Source: Nitrospinaceae bacterium UBA3496 (GTDB taxonomy: Bacteria; UBA8248). From it: a stretch of DNA of 37,326 nt. Where the stretch lies: positions 59,699 through 97,024 of the forward strand of contig DFQF01000050.1 in the NCBI GenBank assembly GCA_002377645.1, written 5' to 3'. The notes below the pieces were generated by a model. It was not told where the DNA came from and did no database searches. It saw only the letters and a list, made by a program, of their open reading frames with translations. A program made the translations under genes and the position numbers. Positions 24,260-32,464 of the stretch are shown piece by piece. Every line of letters starts with the position of its first letter. Position 1 is the first letter of the stretch.

Positions 24260-25242
24260 TTAAGTTCTTTCCAGGACGGAATAATGCTAAAACCATCTGC
24301 TTCTTTAATTGCTCGACAAATAGCTTGCCCTACAGCAAATTTGGCTGCTTCTCCTACTACATCTAGAGCTTCTTGAAAATTCCCTTTAGAAAGAGCAAAG
24401 ACAACATCTCCATCTACGGTGGTGTAAGAGGGTCTTACCGAAAGAATTAAACCATGAGCGGCCATTTGAGAAAGTTTATGGGTTTCATTCTTATTCAAAC
24501 TCACATTTGTTGTTATAGCTACCAAAGTTGTATTCTCAACCGTAGTCCCAAACCCTTCCGTAGGGCGACCATGCAATCTCAAGAATTCTTCTGTATCTAC
24601 AAATTCTTTGTTTTTCTGATCGGACAAAGGTGATGCGATTTTCAAGTTGCTTGCATAATCGTAGATCGAACCATATGCATTTACGACAGCAAGTGCACCA
24701 ACAGTACCCCCAGATGGCAGAGGACAGCTTGCCGTACCTAATCCCCCTTTCATAGCTCCTTTTTTACCTAGAAGTTTTGCGACTGTAGCACCTGTACCTG
24801 CACCTACACTCCCTTGCGCTCCTTCCTCAAGAGAAGAATTGACACACGCATCGTATCCCATTTCAGATGATGGTCTTACTTTGCCATCTCCAAAATTCAG
24901 ATCAAACAAAACACTAGATGCAACTGTTGGAACCGTATGACTCCCAGCTTTAAAACCTATTCCTTGTTCTTCCAGATACCTCATCACTCCATCAGATGAA
25001 GCTAATCCGTATGCACTGCCACCTGTAAATACAAGAGCATCAATATGTCCAACTAAATGTTCAGCACGAAGTGCATCGATACCTCGAGTAGCAGTTGCAG
25101 TTCCTCTCAATTCACAAGAACCTACAGTTCCTTGAGGACAAAGAATTACACTAACACCGGTATATGCATTAAGATCAGAAGAATGTCCCAAACGAAATCC
25201 TTCCACATCTGTCACGCATCCAGAAAACACATTCTCTTTCAA
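24256..25242 (-). CDS. P1 family (DmpA/NylC-like) N-terminal nucleophile hydrolase
   Basis: This is a P1-family amidase/aminopeptidase of 328 residues. It has the expected SGCVTDVEGFRLGH start, RGTATATRG, the glycine-rich FTGGSAYGL, and GSVGAGTGATVAK. The self-processing site is probably Asn237-Thr238 (ENTTLVAIT): in NylC-type relatives the chain is cut here and the new N-terminal threonine is the nucleophile. The TTG start has AGAAGGG six bases upstream. It lies 13 bases after the selenoprotein-like gene and overlaps the MFS gene by four. Related enzymes hydrolyse small peptides, D-amino acid amides or linear amide oligomers; the actual substrate is open. Confidence 0.9.
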   Translation of the reverse strand: MKENVFSGCVTDVEGFRLGHSSDLNAYTGVSVILCPQGTVGSCELRGTATATRGIDALRAEHLVGHIDALVFTGGSAYGLASSDGVMRYLEEQGIGFKAGSHTVPTVASSVLFDLNFGDGKVRPSSEMGYDACVNSSLEEGAQGSVGAGTGATVAKLLGKKGAMKGGLGTASCPLPSGGTVGALAVVNAYGSIYDYASNLKIASPLSDQKNKEFVDTEEFLRLHGRPTEGFGTTVENTTLVAITTNVSLNKNETHKLSQMAAHGLILSVRPSYTTVDGDVVFALSKGNFQEALDVVGEAAKFAVGQAICRAIKEADGFSIIPSWKELN

Positions 25243-25255
25243 ACTAAACCCTTCT

Positions 25256-25894
25256 CTAAAGAGGTATTCTTTCTGGCAAAGAACCAGTCTGAAGATACCT
25301 ATCTATGACTTGTCTATAATGATCTGATGGAACCGCTCCAACGATAAGCATTCTATCGTTAGCAACCACGGAAGGAATTCCTGTTATCCCTCTATTAGTT
25401 GCATCTAAGAATTCTCTACTTGCTTTTTCTTCCAGACCATCTCCCTGCATATCATCGTGATATCTGTCCATATCCAGTCCACTTTTTTCCGCTATTTCAT
25501 GTACTACTTTTTCATCAGAAATATTTCTGCTCTCTGAAAAAAATGCAGCCAAGAGATTCATATGAAAAGCATTCCAAACATCTGCCCCCTGGATACGTGC
25601 AGCAATTCCTGCTTTAGCAGACGGCATAGAACAATTTGGAAACGTTTCATCAGAGTCCCACAAACGAAAATCAGCTGATTCTTCTTGAGATGTAGCATTC
25701 GTCCAGCCATTGATCCTGTATTCATTAAAAACCGCAGTAGGATCTGGCTGAGGACGTAACATAAAAACCCTGTACTGCACATCAAGCTTCTCACCATACT
25801 CTTTTTTAAGATTGTTCAACCGAACGGCTGAATTGAAACACCAAGGTCACAAAAAGTCACTATATACTGTAAAAAACATTTTAGAATGATCCAT
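25256..25894 (-). CDS. Probable selenoprotein: DsbA/FrnE-like thiol oxidoreductase with UGA-encoded Sec16
   Basis: This is a DsbA/FrnE-type thioredoxin-fold protein of 212 residues if UGA is read through. From the ATG at 25894 (GGAG six bases upstream) the frame reads FFTVYSDFL, then UGA at 25849-25847, then PWCFNSAVRL. Relatives have CPWC here, so UGA replaces the first active-site cysteine (UxxC). The frame then runs to 25256 with all family features, including the cis-proline loop GITGIPSVV. A hairpin suited to a bacterial SECIS follows at once (25832-25815). Without readthrough only a 15-residue peptide or an active-site-less fragment would be made. It sits between the M24 and P1 genes on one strand. 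Sec is inferred; a sequencing error or mutation is the alternative. Confidence 0.8.
25815..25832 (-). promoter_or_regulatory. Putative bacterial SECIS hairpin
   Basis: Starting 15 bases after the UGA, TTCAGCC pairs with GGTTGAA (seven pairs, one G-U) around the tetraloop GTTC. The loop begins 22 bases after UGA with a G first, as the bacterial SECIS model (apical loop roughly 16-37 bases away, G in the first two positions) expects. Confidence 0.6.
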
Positions 25895-25915
25895 CTTCAT
25901 CTCCAGTTATTCATT

Positions 25916-27082
25916 TCAAATTAATTCCTTCGGAATTTTATTCAAATTTTCCACTCCATCTGAAGTTACAAGTAAGTCATCTTCAAAACGTATAGTAAAC
26001 TTTTCATGTCGAACCCCAGGCTGAATGGAAACAACCATCCCCGCCTCTAACACAACATCAGGATGATGATTATCAGGAGGATCATGAAAAGGTCCTAATC
26101 CTAAACCGTGAAAAGAAAATCTCCAATGCGGGAAAGAATGACAATTACTACCATATCCCATACTCTCCATTTCTCGAATTGCAAAACTAGCAACTTCTTT
26201 ATGTTGAATTCCAGGTTTAATAAAATTCATTAATTTTCCATGGACTTCATACAAATCATTAGCAATTTTCTTTTGCTCATCTGTAGCATTTCCTACTACC
26301 CACGTTCTTGTCATGTCAGAACTATACCCTTTATAGATACAACCCAAGTCAACCATGACTAAGTCATTCTCTTCTATTTTCTTCCACTCTGAGGCAAAAG
26401 CTCTATAATTTGCGGTCCTAATACCAGATTGGCACATAGTTTCCACTTCTCTGATAGCACCGCCTTTTCTCATCTCAATTTCTACTTCCCTCTGAACTTC
26501 TATCTCTGGAACCCCGGGTTTCGCAACCTCCATAGCAACTCGCATAGAGGATTCCCCTATTTCCACAGCCTTTCTTATTAAGGAAATTTCTTCAGGATCC
26601 TTAACAGATCTAGTCAAATTAAAAACATCAGAAGCATGGTGAAATTTTGCCTTGGGCAGGACATTTTTTAATTTTCTATAGGTACTGATAGTGCAGCATT
26701 CATCTTCAAGTCCAATATTTCCATTGTCTACTTTCTTTTCTCTAAGAACTTCTGCTAAATACTCCATTGCACCAAGAGTAGATTCTTTATCAAAAGCTCT
26801 CACATCCTCAAGCCAACTTCCCTCTTTAATTGCGTTGTAAACCAAAAAACCACAGAGAAAAATTGGTGGTGTGTTTTCATCTCTAAAAATAATCAAAGGG
26901 GATTCTGTGGATGAATCAAGACTTAAAGGATACCAAGGAAGATGATGATAAAATCCAGAAACATAATACTGATTTGGCCACAAATGGACTAGCATGCAAT
27001 CGAGATTTCTCTTGTCCATTTGTTTTCTTAAACGACTAAGACGTGCATCAAAATCAAAATTCGTCTCAAAAATATTCTTCAT
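25916..27082 (-). CDS. M24 family peptidase (Xaa-Pro peptidase/creatinase-like)
   Basis: This is a pita-bread-fold M24 protein of 388 residues with an N-terminal creatinase-type domain (about 1-155) and a catalytic domain. Metal-site positions are Asp245 (MVDLG), Asp256 (SSDMTR), His325 (SFHGLGLG) and Glu367 (RFEDDLL). The fourth usual glutamate, in the EPG motif, is Gln354 (VSIQPG). One of five ligands is therefore changed, so metal use or activity may differ from prolidase. It opens the probable M24/DsbA/P1/MFS/RidA operon, 54 bases after mtaB. The substrate is likely a peptide, amide or guanidino compound; this cannot be settled here. Confidence 0.88.
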   Translation of the reverse strand: MKNIFETNFDFDARLSRLRKQMDKRNLDCMLVHLWPNQYYVSGFYHHLPWYPLSLDSSTESPLIIFRDENTPPIFLCGFLVYNAIKEGSWLEDVRAFDKESTLGAMEYLAEVLREKKVDNGNIGLEDECCTISTYRKLKNVLPKAKFHHASDVFNLTRSVKDPEEISLIRKAVEIGESSMRVAMEVAKPGVPEIEVQREVEIEMRKGGAIREVETMCQSGIRTANYRAFASEWKKIEENDLVMVDLGCIYKGYSSDMTRTWVVGNATDEQKKIANDLYEVHGKLMNFIKPGIQHKEVASFAIREMESMGYGSNCHSFPHWRFSFHGLGLGPFHDPPDNHHPDVVLEAGMVVSIQPGVRHEKFTIRFEDDLLVTSDGVENLNKIPKELI

Positions 27083-27136
27083 TATCTCTACCCTGCTTTC
27101 TCTTGTTATTTGCAGTTAATAGAAATCATAAAAAAA

Positions 27137-28531
27137 TTACTTACTCAACCTTGCCCAAAGATAATCCGAACGGAATTTCCCTTTGAGGGTAGAAAATCGA
27201 GTCGGGAGAGGTTCAAGTTGCACTCTTACATGCTTCCCAACAAAAGAGTCTGGAGCATCAGAAACTACTCTAACATAATTATCGGTCAATCCAGAAAGTA
27301 GTCCCTCTTTATTCTTTGACTCAAATAATACTTCTGCATCTGTTCCTATTTGCGAAGCTACGAATGCAGACCACTTTCTATCTCCAAGGATTCGAAGTTC
27401 ATTTGCTCTTCTCTTCTTCTCCTTTGGATCTACGGCAAAATTAATAAGTGAGGAATCTGTACCTTCTCTTTCAGAATAAGGAAAAACGTGTAAATACGAG
27501 ATAGGACTTTCTCTTACCCAATCCAGTGTCTTATTAAATGCAGCACGAGTTTCTTCTGGAAAACCAACAATAAAATCTCCTCCAAGACATGCACCCCGAA
27601 TAGAAGAGGTAATCTCATTAAATCTTCTCGTGCATCTATCAATTTTATAATTACGTTTCATTGCACTTAGAACCAAATCATCTCCACTTTGAACAGGGAT
27701 ATGAAAATGTCTACAAAAATAGGGAGATTCGCTTCCTTCATTTCTTGAAAATGTATTTCTAGAAACTACTCTTACTAACTCTTTTGTAACTTCTCCTGGC
27801 TCGACTGAAGAAAAACGTATTCTCACAAGGTCTTCCACTTTCAAAAGAGCCTCAGAAAGCTTGCTCAAACTTAACCGTGGCCTAAAGTCTTTTCCGTATG
27901 CACCTAAATGAATTCCTGTAAGCACTATTTCTCTATGTCCATTAGACACAAACTGTCTTGCATTTTCTATACAGTCTTCCAAACTGAGAGACCGACTGGG
28001 ACCTCTTGCAATTGTTGTCGCACAGAAGGAACAAGAAAAATCACACCCATCTTGAACCTTCATAAACGCTCTTGTTTGACTTTCGAAAGATGGAAAAGAC
28101 GAATCCTCCGCATTCATCTCTCTTTGAATCTCGCCTACTCGAACCTCCGGAAAGGAACTCGTTTTGATTTCTTGTTTCAACTGATTTGGAAGATCTAATT
28201 TTTCACTATTCCCAAGTAGCATATCTACTTCCGGGATAGACATAGATTTAATATTTGCCTGTGGTGAACAACCAGCTATTATTACTGACGCCCCTTTTTT
28301 AGCCAATCTTCTCGCTCTTCTAGCTAATTTCTTAGTTTCCCTGTCTGCCTCTGATGTCACAGTACAAGAATTTACAACATATACATCTGCCTCTTCGTCA
28401 AAAGGAACCAAATCAAAACCAGCCTGGGAACATTTATGTCGCATTGCCTCCCCTTCAGCATGATTTAATTTACAACCAAGGCTAATGAGGGCAAGTCGTT
28501 TTCGTTTTATATTTTTAACTGAAGTGTGCAA
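27137..28531 (-). CDS. mtaB: tRNA t6A37 methylthiotransferase MtaB
   Basis: This radical SAM methylthiotransferase converts t6A37 to ms2t6A37 in tRNA. The N-terminal MTTase domain supplies Cys20, Cys56 and Cys88 for one iron-sulfur cluster. The radical SAM triad is Cys163, Cys167 and Cys170 (GCDFSCSFC). Later GIHLGAYG, HFHIPVQSG and DFIVGFPEET are family motifs, and a TRAM-like C-terminal domain follows. The opening ISLGCKLNHAEGE is of MtaB rather than MiaB type. The start is a TTG with AGGA eight bases upstream. The length of 464 residues is normal. Confidence 0.9.
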   Translation of the reverse strand: MHTSVKNIKRKRLALISLGCKLNHAEGEAMRHKCSQAGFDLVPFDEEADVYVVNSCTVTSEADRETKKLARRARRLAKKGASVIIAGCSPQANIKSMSIPEVDMLLGNSEKLDLPNQLKQEIKTSSFPEVRVGEIQREMNAEDSSFPSFESQTRAFMKVQDGCDFSCSFCATTIARGPSRSLSLEDCIENARQFVSNGHREIVLTGIHLGAYGKDFRPRLSLSKLSEALLKVEDLVRIRFSSVEPGEVTKELVRVVSRNTFSRNEGSESPYFCRHFHIPVQSGDDLVLSAMKRNYKIDRCTRRFNEITSSIRGACLGGDFIVGFPEETRAAFNKTLDWVRESPISYLHVFPYSEREGTDSSLINFAVDPKEKKRRANELRILGDRKWSAFVASQIGTDAEVLFESKNKEGLLSGLTDNYVRVVSDAPDSFVGKHVRVQLEPLPTRFSTLKGKFRSDYLWARLSK

Positions 28532-28682
28532 TCCATCTTTCCTAAATTTTTTCAGAAAAATTACTAAATTTACTAATATTTGACTTACTTTAAACGAAAC
28601 TGCAAGTGTGTTACGACTTGACGTTCACAATTCCTGTTGATAGTGTTTGTTCGTCTGTTTCATATCATTAGAATTACAGCTC

Positions 28683-28711
28683 TTGATATAGGCTACTTCT
28701 TTAATTATAGC
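28683..28711 (+). promoter_or_regulatory. Candidate sigma70 promoter of the cox-like cluster
   Basis: TTGATA (28683-28688, 5 of 6) and TATAGC (28706-28711, 4 of 6) are separated by 17 bases in the 221-base divergent region after mtaB. The coxM-like ATG follows at 28753 with AAGGAG ten bases upstream. Confidence 0.4.
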
Positions 28712-28752
28712 TTGGAATCAGGGTTTATTACACTACAAGGAGAAAACTGGCG

Positions 28753-29619
28753 ATGAAGGGTTTTGATTTTGTAGCCCCAAAAACAATAAATGAAGTATTA
28801 AATACCGCAAAAAAATCAAAAAAAGTAAAGTTCATTGCTGGAGGTACAAACTTTCTTCCAGAATTGCGTCATCAACATGATGGTCCTGCGGATGTTGTTA
28901 TCGATCTAATGAGAGTGAACGCCTTACGAGGAGTGAACGTTTCTAAAAAAACTACTAGTCTCGGTGCTCTTACAACTATTACCGACCTCATTGAAAACAA
29001 AGACCTCAAAAAGAATGCTCCAATTCTAGGAGCTATGGGGGCAAAATTTGCTGGTCCTGTTATTAGAAATAGAGCTACTGTAGCAGGAAACATTATTGAT
29101 GGCGGACCTGCAGCAGACGCTATACCACCTCTTCTTGCACTAAGAGCAACAGTTACTTTAGCAGGTCCAAGGGGAAAAAGGACAGTAGCACTAGACAAGT
29201 TCTTACTAGATTACCGTAAAACAGATATTAAAAAGGGAGAGTTAATAACCCGTATTTCATTCCCGACACCTCCGAAAAATCATAAATGGGGATACTATAA
29301 ATTAGCAAGAAGAAATGCGATGGCAATTACTGTCGTAGGAGTAGCCGTCTTGCTAGAAATAAGTGGCAAAACTATTAAAAAAGCATCAATTTCCTTAGGT
29401 TCCGTGAATGCGTGTCCTATTCGATGTTATGAAGCTGAGAAAATGCTGGAAGGTCAAAAAGCAGATGCAAAATTGATTCAAGAAGCTTCTGAATTGTGTA
29501 AGAAAGCAGCAACACCAATAGATGACATCAGAGCTTCTGCAAAATACAGGAAATTAATGTGCGAGGTGCTTCCAAGAAGACTTTTGTCACAAGCACTTAA
29601 CATTCAAATGGAAAAATAA
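28753..29619 (+). CDS. FAD-binding (medium) subunit of a molybdenum hydroxylase, CoxM-like
   Basis: This is the 288-residue FAD subunit of the xanthine dehydrogenase/CO dehydrogenase family. It passes electrons from the 2Fe-2S subunit to FAD. FAD-binding loops are AGGTNF (29-34) and the segment IRNRATVAGNIIDGGPAAD (about 104-122), both typical. The C-terminal CO-dehydrogenase flavoprotein domain begins near AISLGSVNACP-like sequence at about 210. It is first in a four-gene run (M, S, D and E types). No catalytic Mo subunit lies in the window, so the substrate cannot be called as CO or any other. Confidence 0.9.
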   Translation: MKGFDFVAPKTINEVLNTAKKSKKVKFIAGGTNFLPELRHQHDGPADVVIDLMRVNALRGVNVSKKTTSLGALTTITDLIENKDLKKNAPILGAMGAKFAGPVIRNRATVAGNIIDGGPAADAIPPLLALRATVTLAGPRGKRTVALDKFLLDYRKTDIKKGELITRISFPTPPKNHKWGYYKLARRNAMAITVVGVAVLLEISGKTIKKASISLGSVNACPIRCYEAEKMLEGQKADAKLIQEASELCKKAATPIDDIRASAKYRKLMCEVLPRRLLSQALNIQMEK

Positions 29620-29663
29620 ACTTTAGAAGCTGCGCAAAATAAATTGTTACAAGGAGAGCAAGA

Positions 29664-30224
29664 ATGCCATCAACAGCAAAAAGAACAAAGTCCGCGTCAT
29701 CTTCTAAAAAGAAGACAGCCAAGGCAACTCAGTTCAAACTCCCCAAAAAGTATCCTATTTCTTTCAACGTAAATGGGGAGAAAGTAGAAACAGAAACATA
29801 TGCTCATACCAGCCTACTTTATTTGCTTAGAGATTTAGGATTTACAGAAGTAAAAAATGGGTGTGAGGCAGGAGACTGCGGTGCTTGCACCATTCTCTTT
29901 GATGACGTTGCCGCAAATGCATGTTGTATTTTAGGCGTGCAAGCAGATGGAAGGGATATCGAAACAGTAAAAGGGATAGGGACTATAGATAATCTCCATC
30001 CCATCCAAGAAAAATTCATAGAACATGGAGCAATTCAATGTGGCTTTTGTACTCCCGGCATGATTGTTTCTGCGAAAGAATTACTCGACAAAAATCCCAA
30101 ACCTACCAGAGAAGAAATTAAAGCAGGAATTGCCGGCAATTTATGTCGCTGCACAGGATATGTAAAAATTATCGATGCAATTGAAGCTGCTTCCAAAATA
30201 AAACCATCCAAGAAGGGCAAATAG
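29664..30224 (+). CDS. [2Fe-2S] (small) subunit of a molybdenum hydroxylase, CoxS-like
   Basis: This is the 186-residue iron-sulfur subunit. The plant-type ferredoxin domain carries Cys67, Cys72, Cys75 and Cys87 (NGCEAGDCGACT). The second, helical domain carries Cys126, Cys129, Cys161 and Cys163 (QCGFCTPGM and NLCRCTGY). All eight ligands are present. An extra Ser/Lys/Thr-rich N-terminal tail of about 28 residues precedes the normal start of the family; it has no twin-arginine motif. The gene ends only two bases before the coxD-like gene. Confidence 0.92.
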   Translation: MPSTAKRTKSASSSKKKTAKATQFKLPKKYPISFNVNGEKVETETYAHTSLLYLLRDLGFTEVKNGCEAGDCGACTILFDDVAANACCILGVQADGRDIETVKGIGTIDNLHPIQEKFIEHGAIQCGFCTPGMIVSAKELLDKNPKPTREEIKAGIAGNLCRCTGYVKIIDAIEAASKIKPSKKGK

Positions 30225-30226
30225 TT

Positions 30227-31183
30227 TTGACTACAAACTCAACAAAAGGAAACAAGAAGAAATCTAAGAAGAACTCGAATTTTTCTACTGTTCAATCTGT
30301 AGAGGATTCACTCAGAGACCTTGATTATATTGCTGACAAGACTTTATCCACCACTCTTTTTTTATCATCCCAGCTTCAAAAACCACTTTTTCTAGAGGGT
30401 GAAGCAGGTGTGGGGAAAACTGAGCTTGCAAAAGTACTCGCCTCTTCTCTAGACACAGAACTCATCCGTCTCCAGTGTTATGAAGGACTAGATTCAAATT
30501 CTGCTCTGTATGAATGGAATTATGCAAAGCAACTGCTTCATATTAAAATGGAAGAAGGTCAAGAAAATTCTTCATCAAAAAAAGTAGAAAGAGATATCTT
30601 CAGCCAAGATTATCTAATTGAGCGTCCACTCCTTAGAGCTTTAGTGCAATCCAAGGAAAAACCGGTTGTACTTCTTATTGACGAAATTGATAGGTCCGAT
30701 GAAGAATTTGAAGCTTTTTTACTTGAGATACTCTCAGATTTTCAGATTACTATTCCTGAAATGGGAACAGTAAAAGCCGAAAATAAACCACTTGTTATTT
30801 TAACAAGTAATCGAACAAGAGAAATCCACGACGCTTTGAAGAGAAGGTGTTTATATCTTTGGGTAGATTACCCTTCTTTTGATAAAGAAGTAGAAATTAT
30901 TTCCACAAAAGTTCCAGGCATTTCTTCTAGTTTAGCAGAACAAATCACTAGATTTATGGGACAGGCACGTCAAATGGATTTTTACAAAAGACCTGGCGTA
31001 GCAGAAACTTTAGATTGGGCACAAGCACTTTTAGCCTTAGAAAAGAAGCAACTAGATGAAACAGCTGTCTCAGAAACAATTGGATGTATTCTTAAATATC
31101 AGGATGACATCAAACGCATCAATGAAGAAGAAGGTGGTCTAGAGAGAATGGTTGCATCATCTCAATCCTCATCAGATAGCTAA
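30227..31183 (+). CDS. MoxR-type AAA+ ATPase, CoxD-like
   Basis: This is a 318-residue MoxR-family AAA+ ATPase. Walker A is GEAGVGKT (58-65), Walker B LLIDEID (148-154), sensor 1 ILTSN, and the arginine-bearing LKRRCLYLWVDYP follows. In CO dehydrogenase clusters the CoxD ATPase and CoxE VWA protein help mature the Mo/Cu site. The TTG start has a weak AAGGG upstream. The N-terminal 20 residues are Lys/Ser-rich like the tail of the preceding CoxS protein. The VWA gene follows after three bases. Close pairing with a VWA gene supports the MoxR-VWA chaperone role. Confidence 0.9.
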   Translation: MTTNSTKGNKKKSKKNSNFSTVQSVEDSLRDLDYIADKTLSTTLFLSSQLQKPLFLEGEAGVGKTELAKVLASSLDTELIRLQCYEGLDSNSALYEWNYAKQLLHIKMEEGQENSSSKKVERDIFSQDYLIERPLLRALVQSKEKPVVLLIDEIDRSDEEFEAFLLEILSDFQITIPEMGTVKAENKPLVILTSNRTREIHDALKRRCLYLWVDYPSFDKEVEIISTKVPGISSSLAEQITRFMGQARQMDFYKRPGVAETLDWAQALLALEKKQLDETAVSETIGCILKYQDDIKRINEEEGGLERMVASSQSSSDS

Positions 31184-31186
31184 TCC

Positions 31187-32449
31187 ATGGCAGTAATCAA
31201 ACCAGTCATTACTGGATCCGTAAAAAGACGTCGAATACGAATTCCCGGAAAGGGATTTCGAGGAGAGATAATCGGCTTTTGCCGGCTTCTTCGCAGAAGT
31301 GGCATGAAAATTACCTCTGGTCATATGATTGATTTATTTAGAAGTCTGGACAATCTAGATATTACCAACATTGATGACATTTACATCGCAAGTAAAACGA
31401 ATCTCGTTGCCAGCCAGGATGAGTCTGCTATCTTTGAAATCATTTTTCGTCAATATTGGTTTGATGAAAAAGGAAGTTCGAGTACAGATGCAGAATCTGC
31501 GGAAGTAGATTCTCAATTTGAAGATGAAGGAGAAGGAGATTCAGGTGAAGGCTCTAGCCAAGGAGAAGAAGGAGATACAGAAGCAGAAGGACAAGCCAAC
31601 GAAAACCCCGGTCTACCTCAAGAGGAAGATTCTGAAGAAGGAGGAGAACCAGGTGAAGCAGGCGAAGAAGATGATGGCATCGCTTCTTATAGCCCATCTG
31701 AAACATTATCTGATAAAGACTTCTCTTCCCTAGAAGTAGATCAAATTGCACAACTTCGCAGACTTATCGCACAACTTATTCCTAAACTAGCCACTAAAAT
31801 TAGCAGACGTAGAAAACCGGATATGCGTTCAAGTGAAGTAGATATGAGAAGAAGCGTCAAGAAAAGCGTTAGAACTGGAGGCGAGGTTTTAAAACTTTAT
31901 CGAAAGAAGAGAAAAATACAGAAAACACAAATTATCCTTATATGCGATGTTTCTGGGTCTATGGATAGTTATAGTCAATTTCTCATTCAATTTTTATATA
32001 GTCTACAAAGTGAAATTAAATCTCTAAGAACTTTTGTTTTCAGTACAAGGCTATCCGATGCCACTCCATATCTCCGGCATAAAGATGTAAATCAAGCTCT
32101 AAAAAGACTATCCCTTGAAGTACACGATTGGAGTGGTGGAACGCAAATAGGAAATTGCCTTAAAACCTTTAATTTCGAATATGGACGAACGATTTTAAAT
32201 AGTCGTACTATTGCAATCATCATTTCAGATGGTTGGGATCGCGGTGACACGGATTTATTGTCTGAAGAGATGGATAGACTCAGAAAAAAATGTCACAAAT
32301 TAATATGGCTAAACCCTTTGCTTGGAAGTCCTGGATATAGACCAATTGATAGGGGCATGAGAACCGCGTTACCCTACTGTGACGAATTTATGTCAGCACA
32401 TAACCTTGATAGCCTTATTGTAATGACAAATAAGATTGCTCAAATTTAG
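31187..32449 (+). CDS. VWA domain protein, CoxE-like
   Basis: This is a 420-residue CoxE-type VWA protein. Residues 1-95 form the N-terminal domain, about 97-165 a strongly acidic Glu/Asp/Gly/Ser linker, and about 245-420 the VWA domain. MIDAS residues are all present: DVSGS (Asp254, Ser256, Ser258), Thr319 (GGTQIG) and Asp348 (SDGWD). It is the predicted partner of the MoxR ATPase directly upstream. No clear ribosome-binding site precedes the ATG, so it may be translated by coupling. A frame on the same strand inside the acidic linker is a shadow. Confidence 0.9.
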   Translation: MAVIKPVITGSVKRRRIRIPGKGFRGEIIGFCRLLRRSGMKITSGHMIDLFRSLDNLDITNIDDIYIASKTNLVASQDESAIFEIIFRQYWFDEKGSSSTDAESAEVDSQFEDEGEGDSGEGSSQGEEGDTEAEGQANENPGLPQEEDSEEGGEPGEAGEEDDGIASYSPSETLSDKDFSSLEVDQIAQLRRLIAQLIPKLATKISRRRKPDMRSSEVDMRRSVKKSVRTGGEVLKLYRKKRKIQKTQIILICDVSGSMDSYSQFLIQFLYSLQSEIKSLRTFVFSTRLSDATPYLRHKDVNQALKRLSLEVHDWSGGTQIGNCLKTFNFEYGRTILNSRTIAIIISDGWDRGDTDLLSEEMDRLRKKCHKLIWLNPLLGSPGYRPIDRGMRTALPYCDEFMSAHNLDSLIVMTNKIAQI

Positions 32450-32464
32450 GAAGATTCATTAATC

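Noticed and set aside
25256..25819. DsbA/FrnE gene starting at the internal TTG near 25819
   Set aside because: That start lacks the catalytic CxxC region; the upstream frame with UGA has a better ribosome-binding site and full family homology.
31518..31733. Lys/Glu-rich plus-strand frame inside the coxE-like gene
   Set aside because: It is a frame shadow of the GAA/GGA-rich acidic linker.
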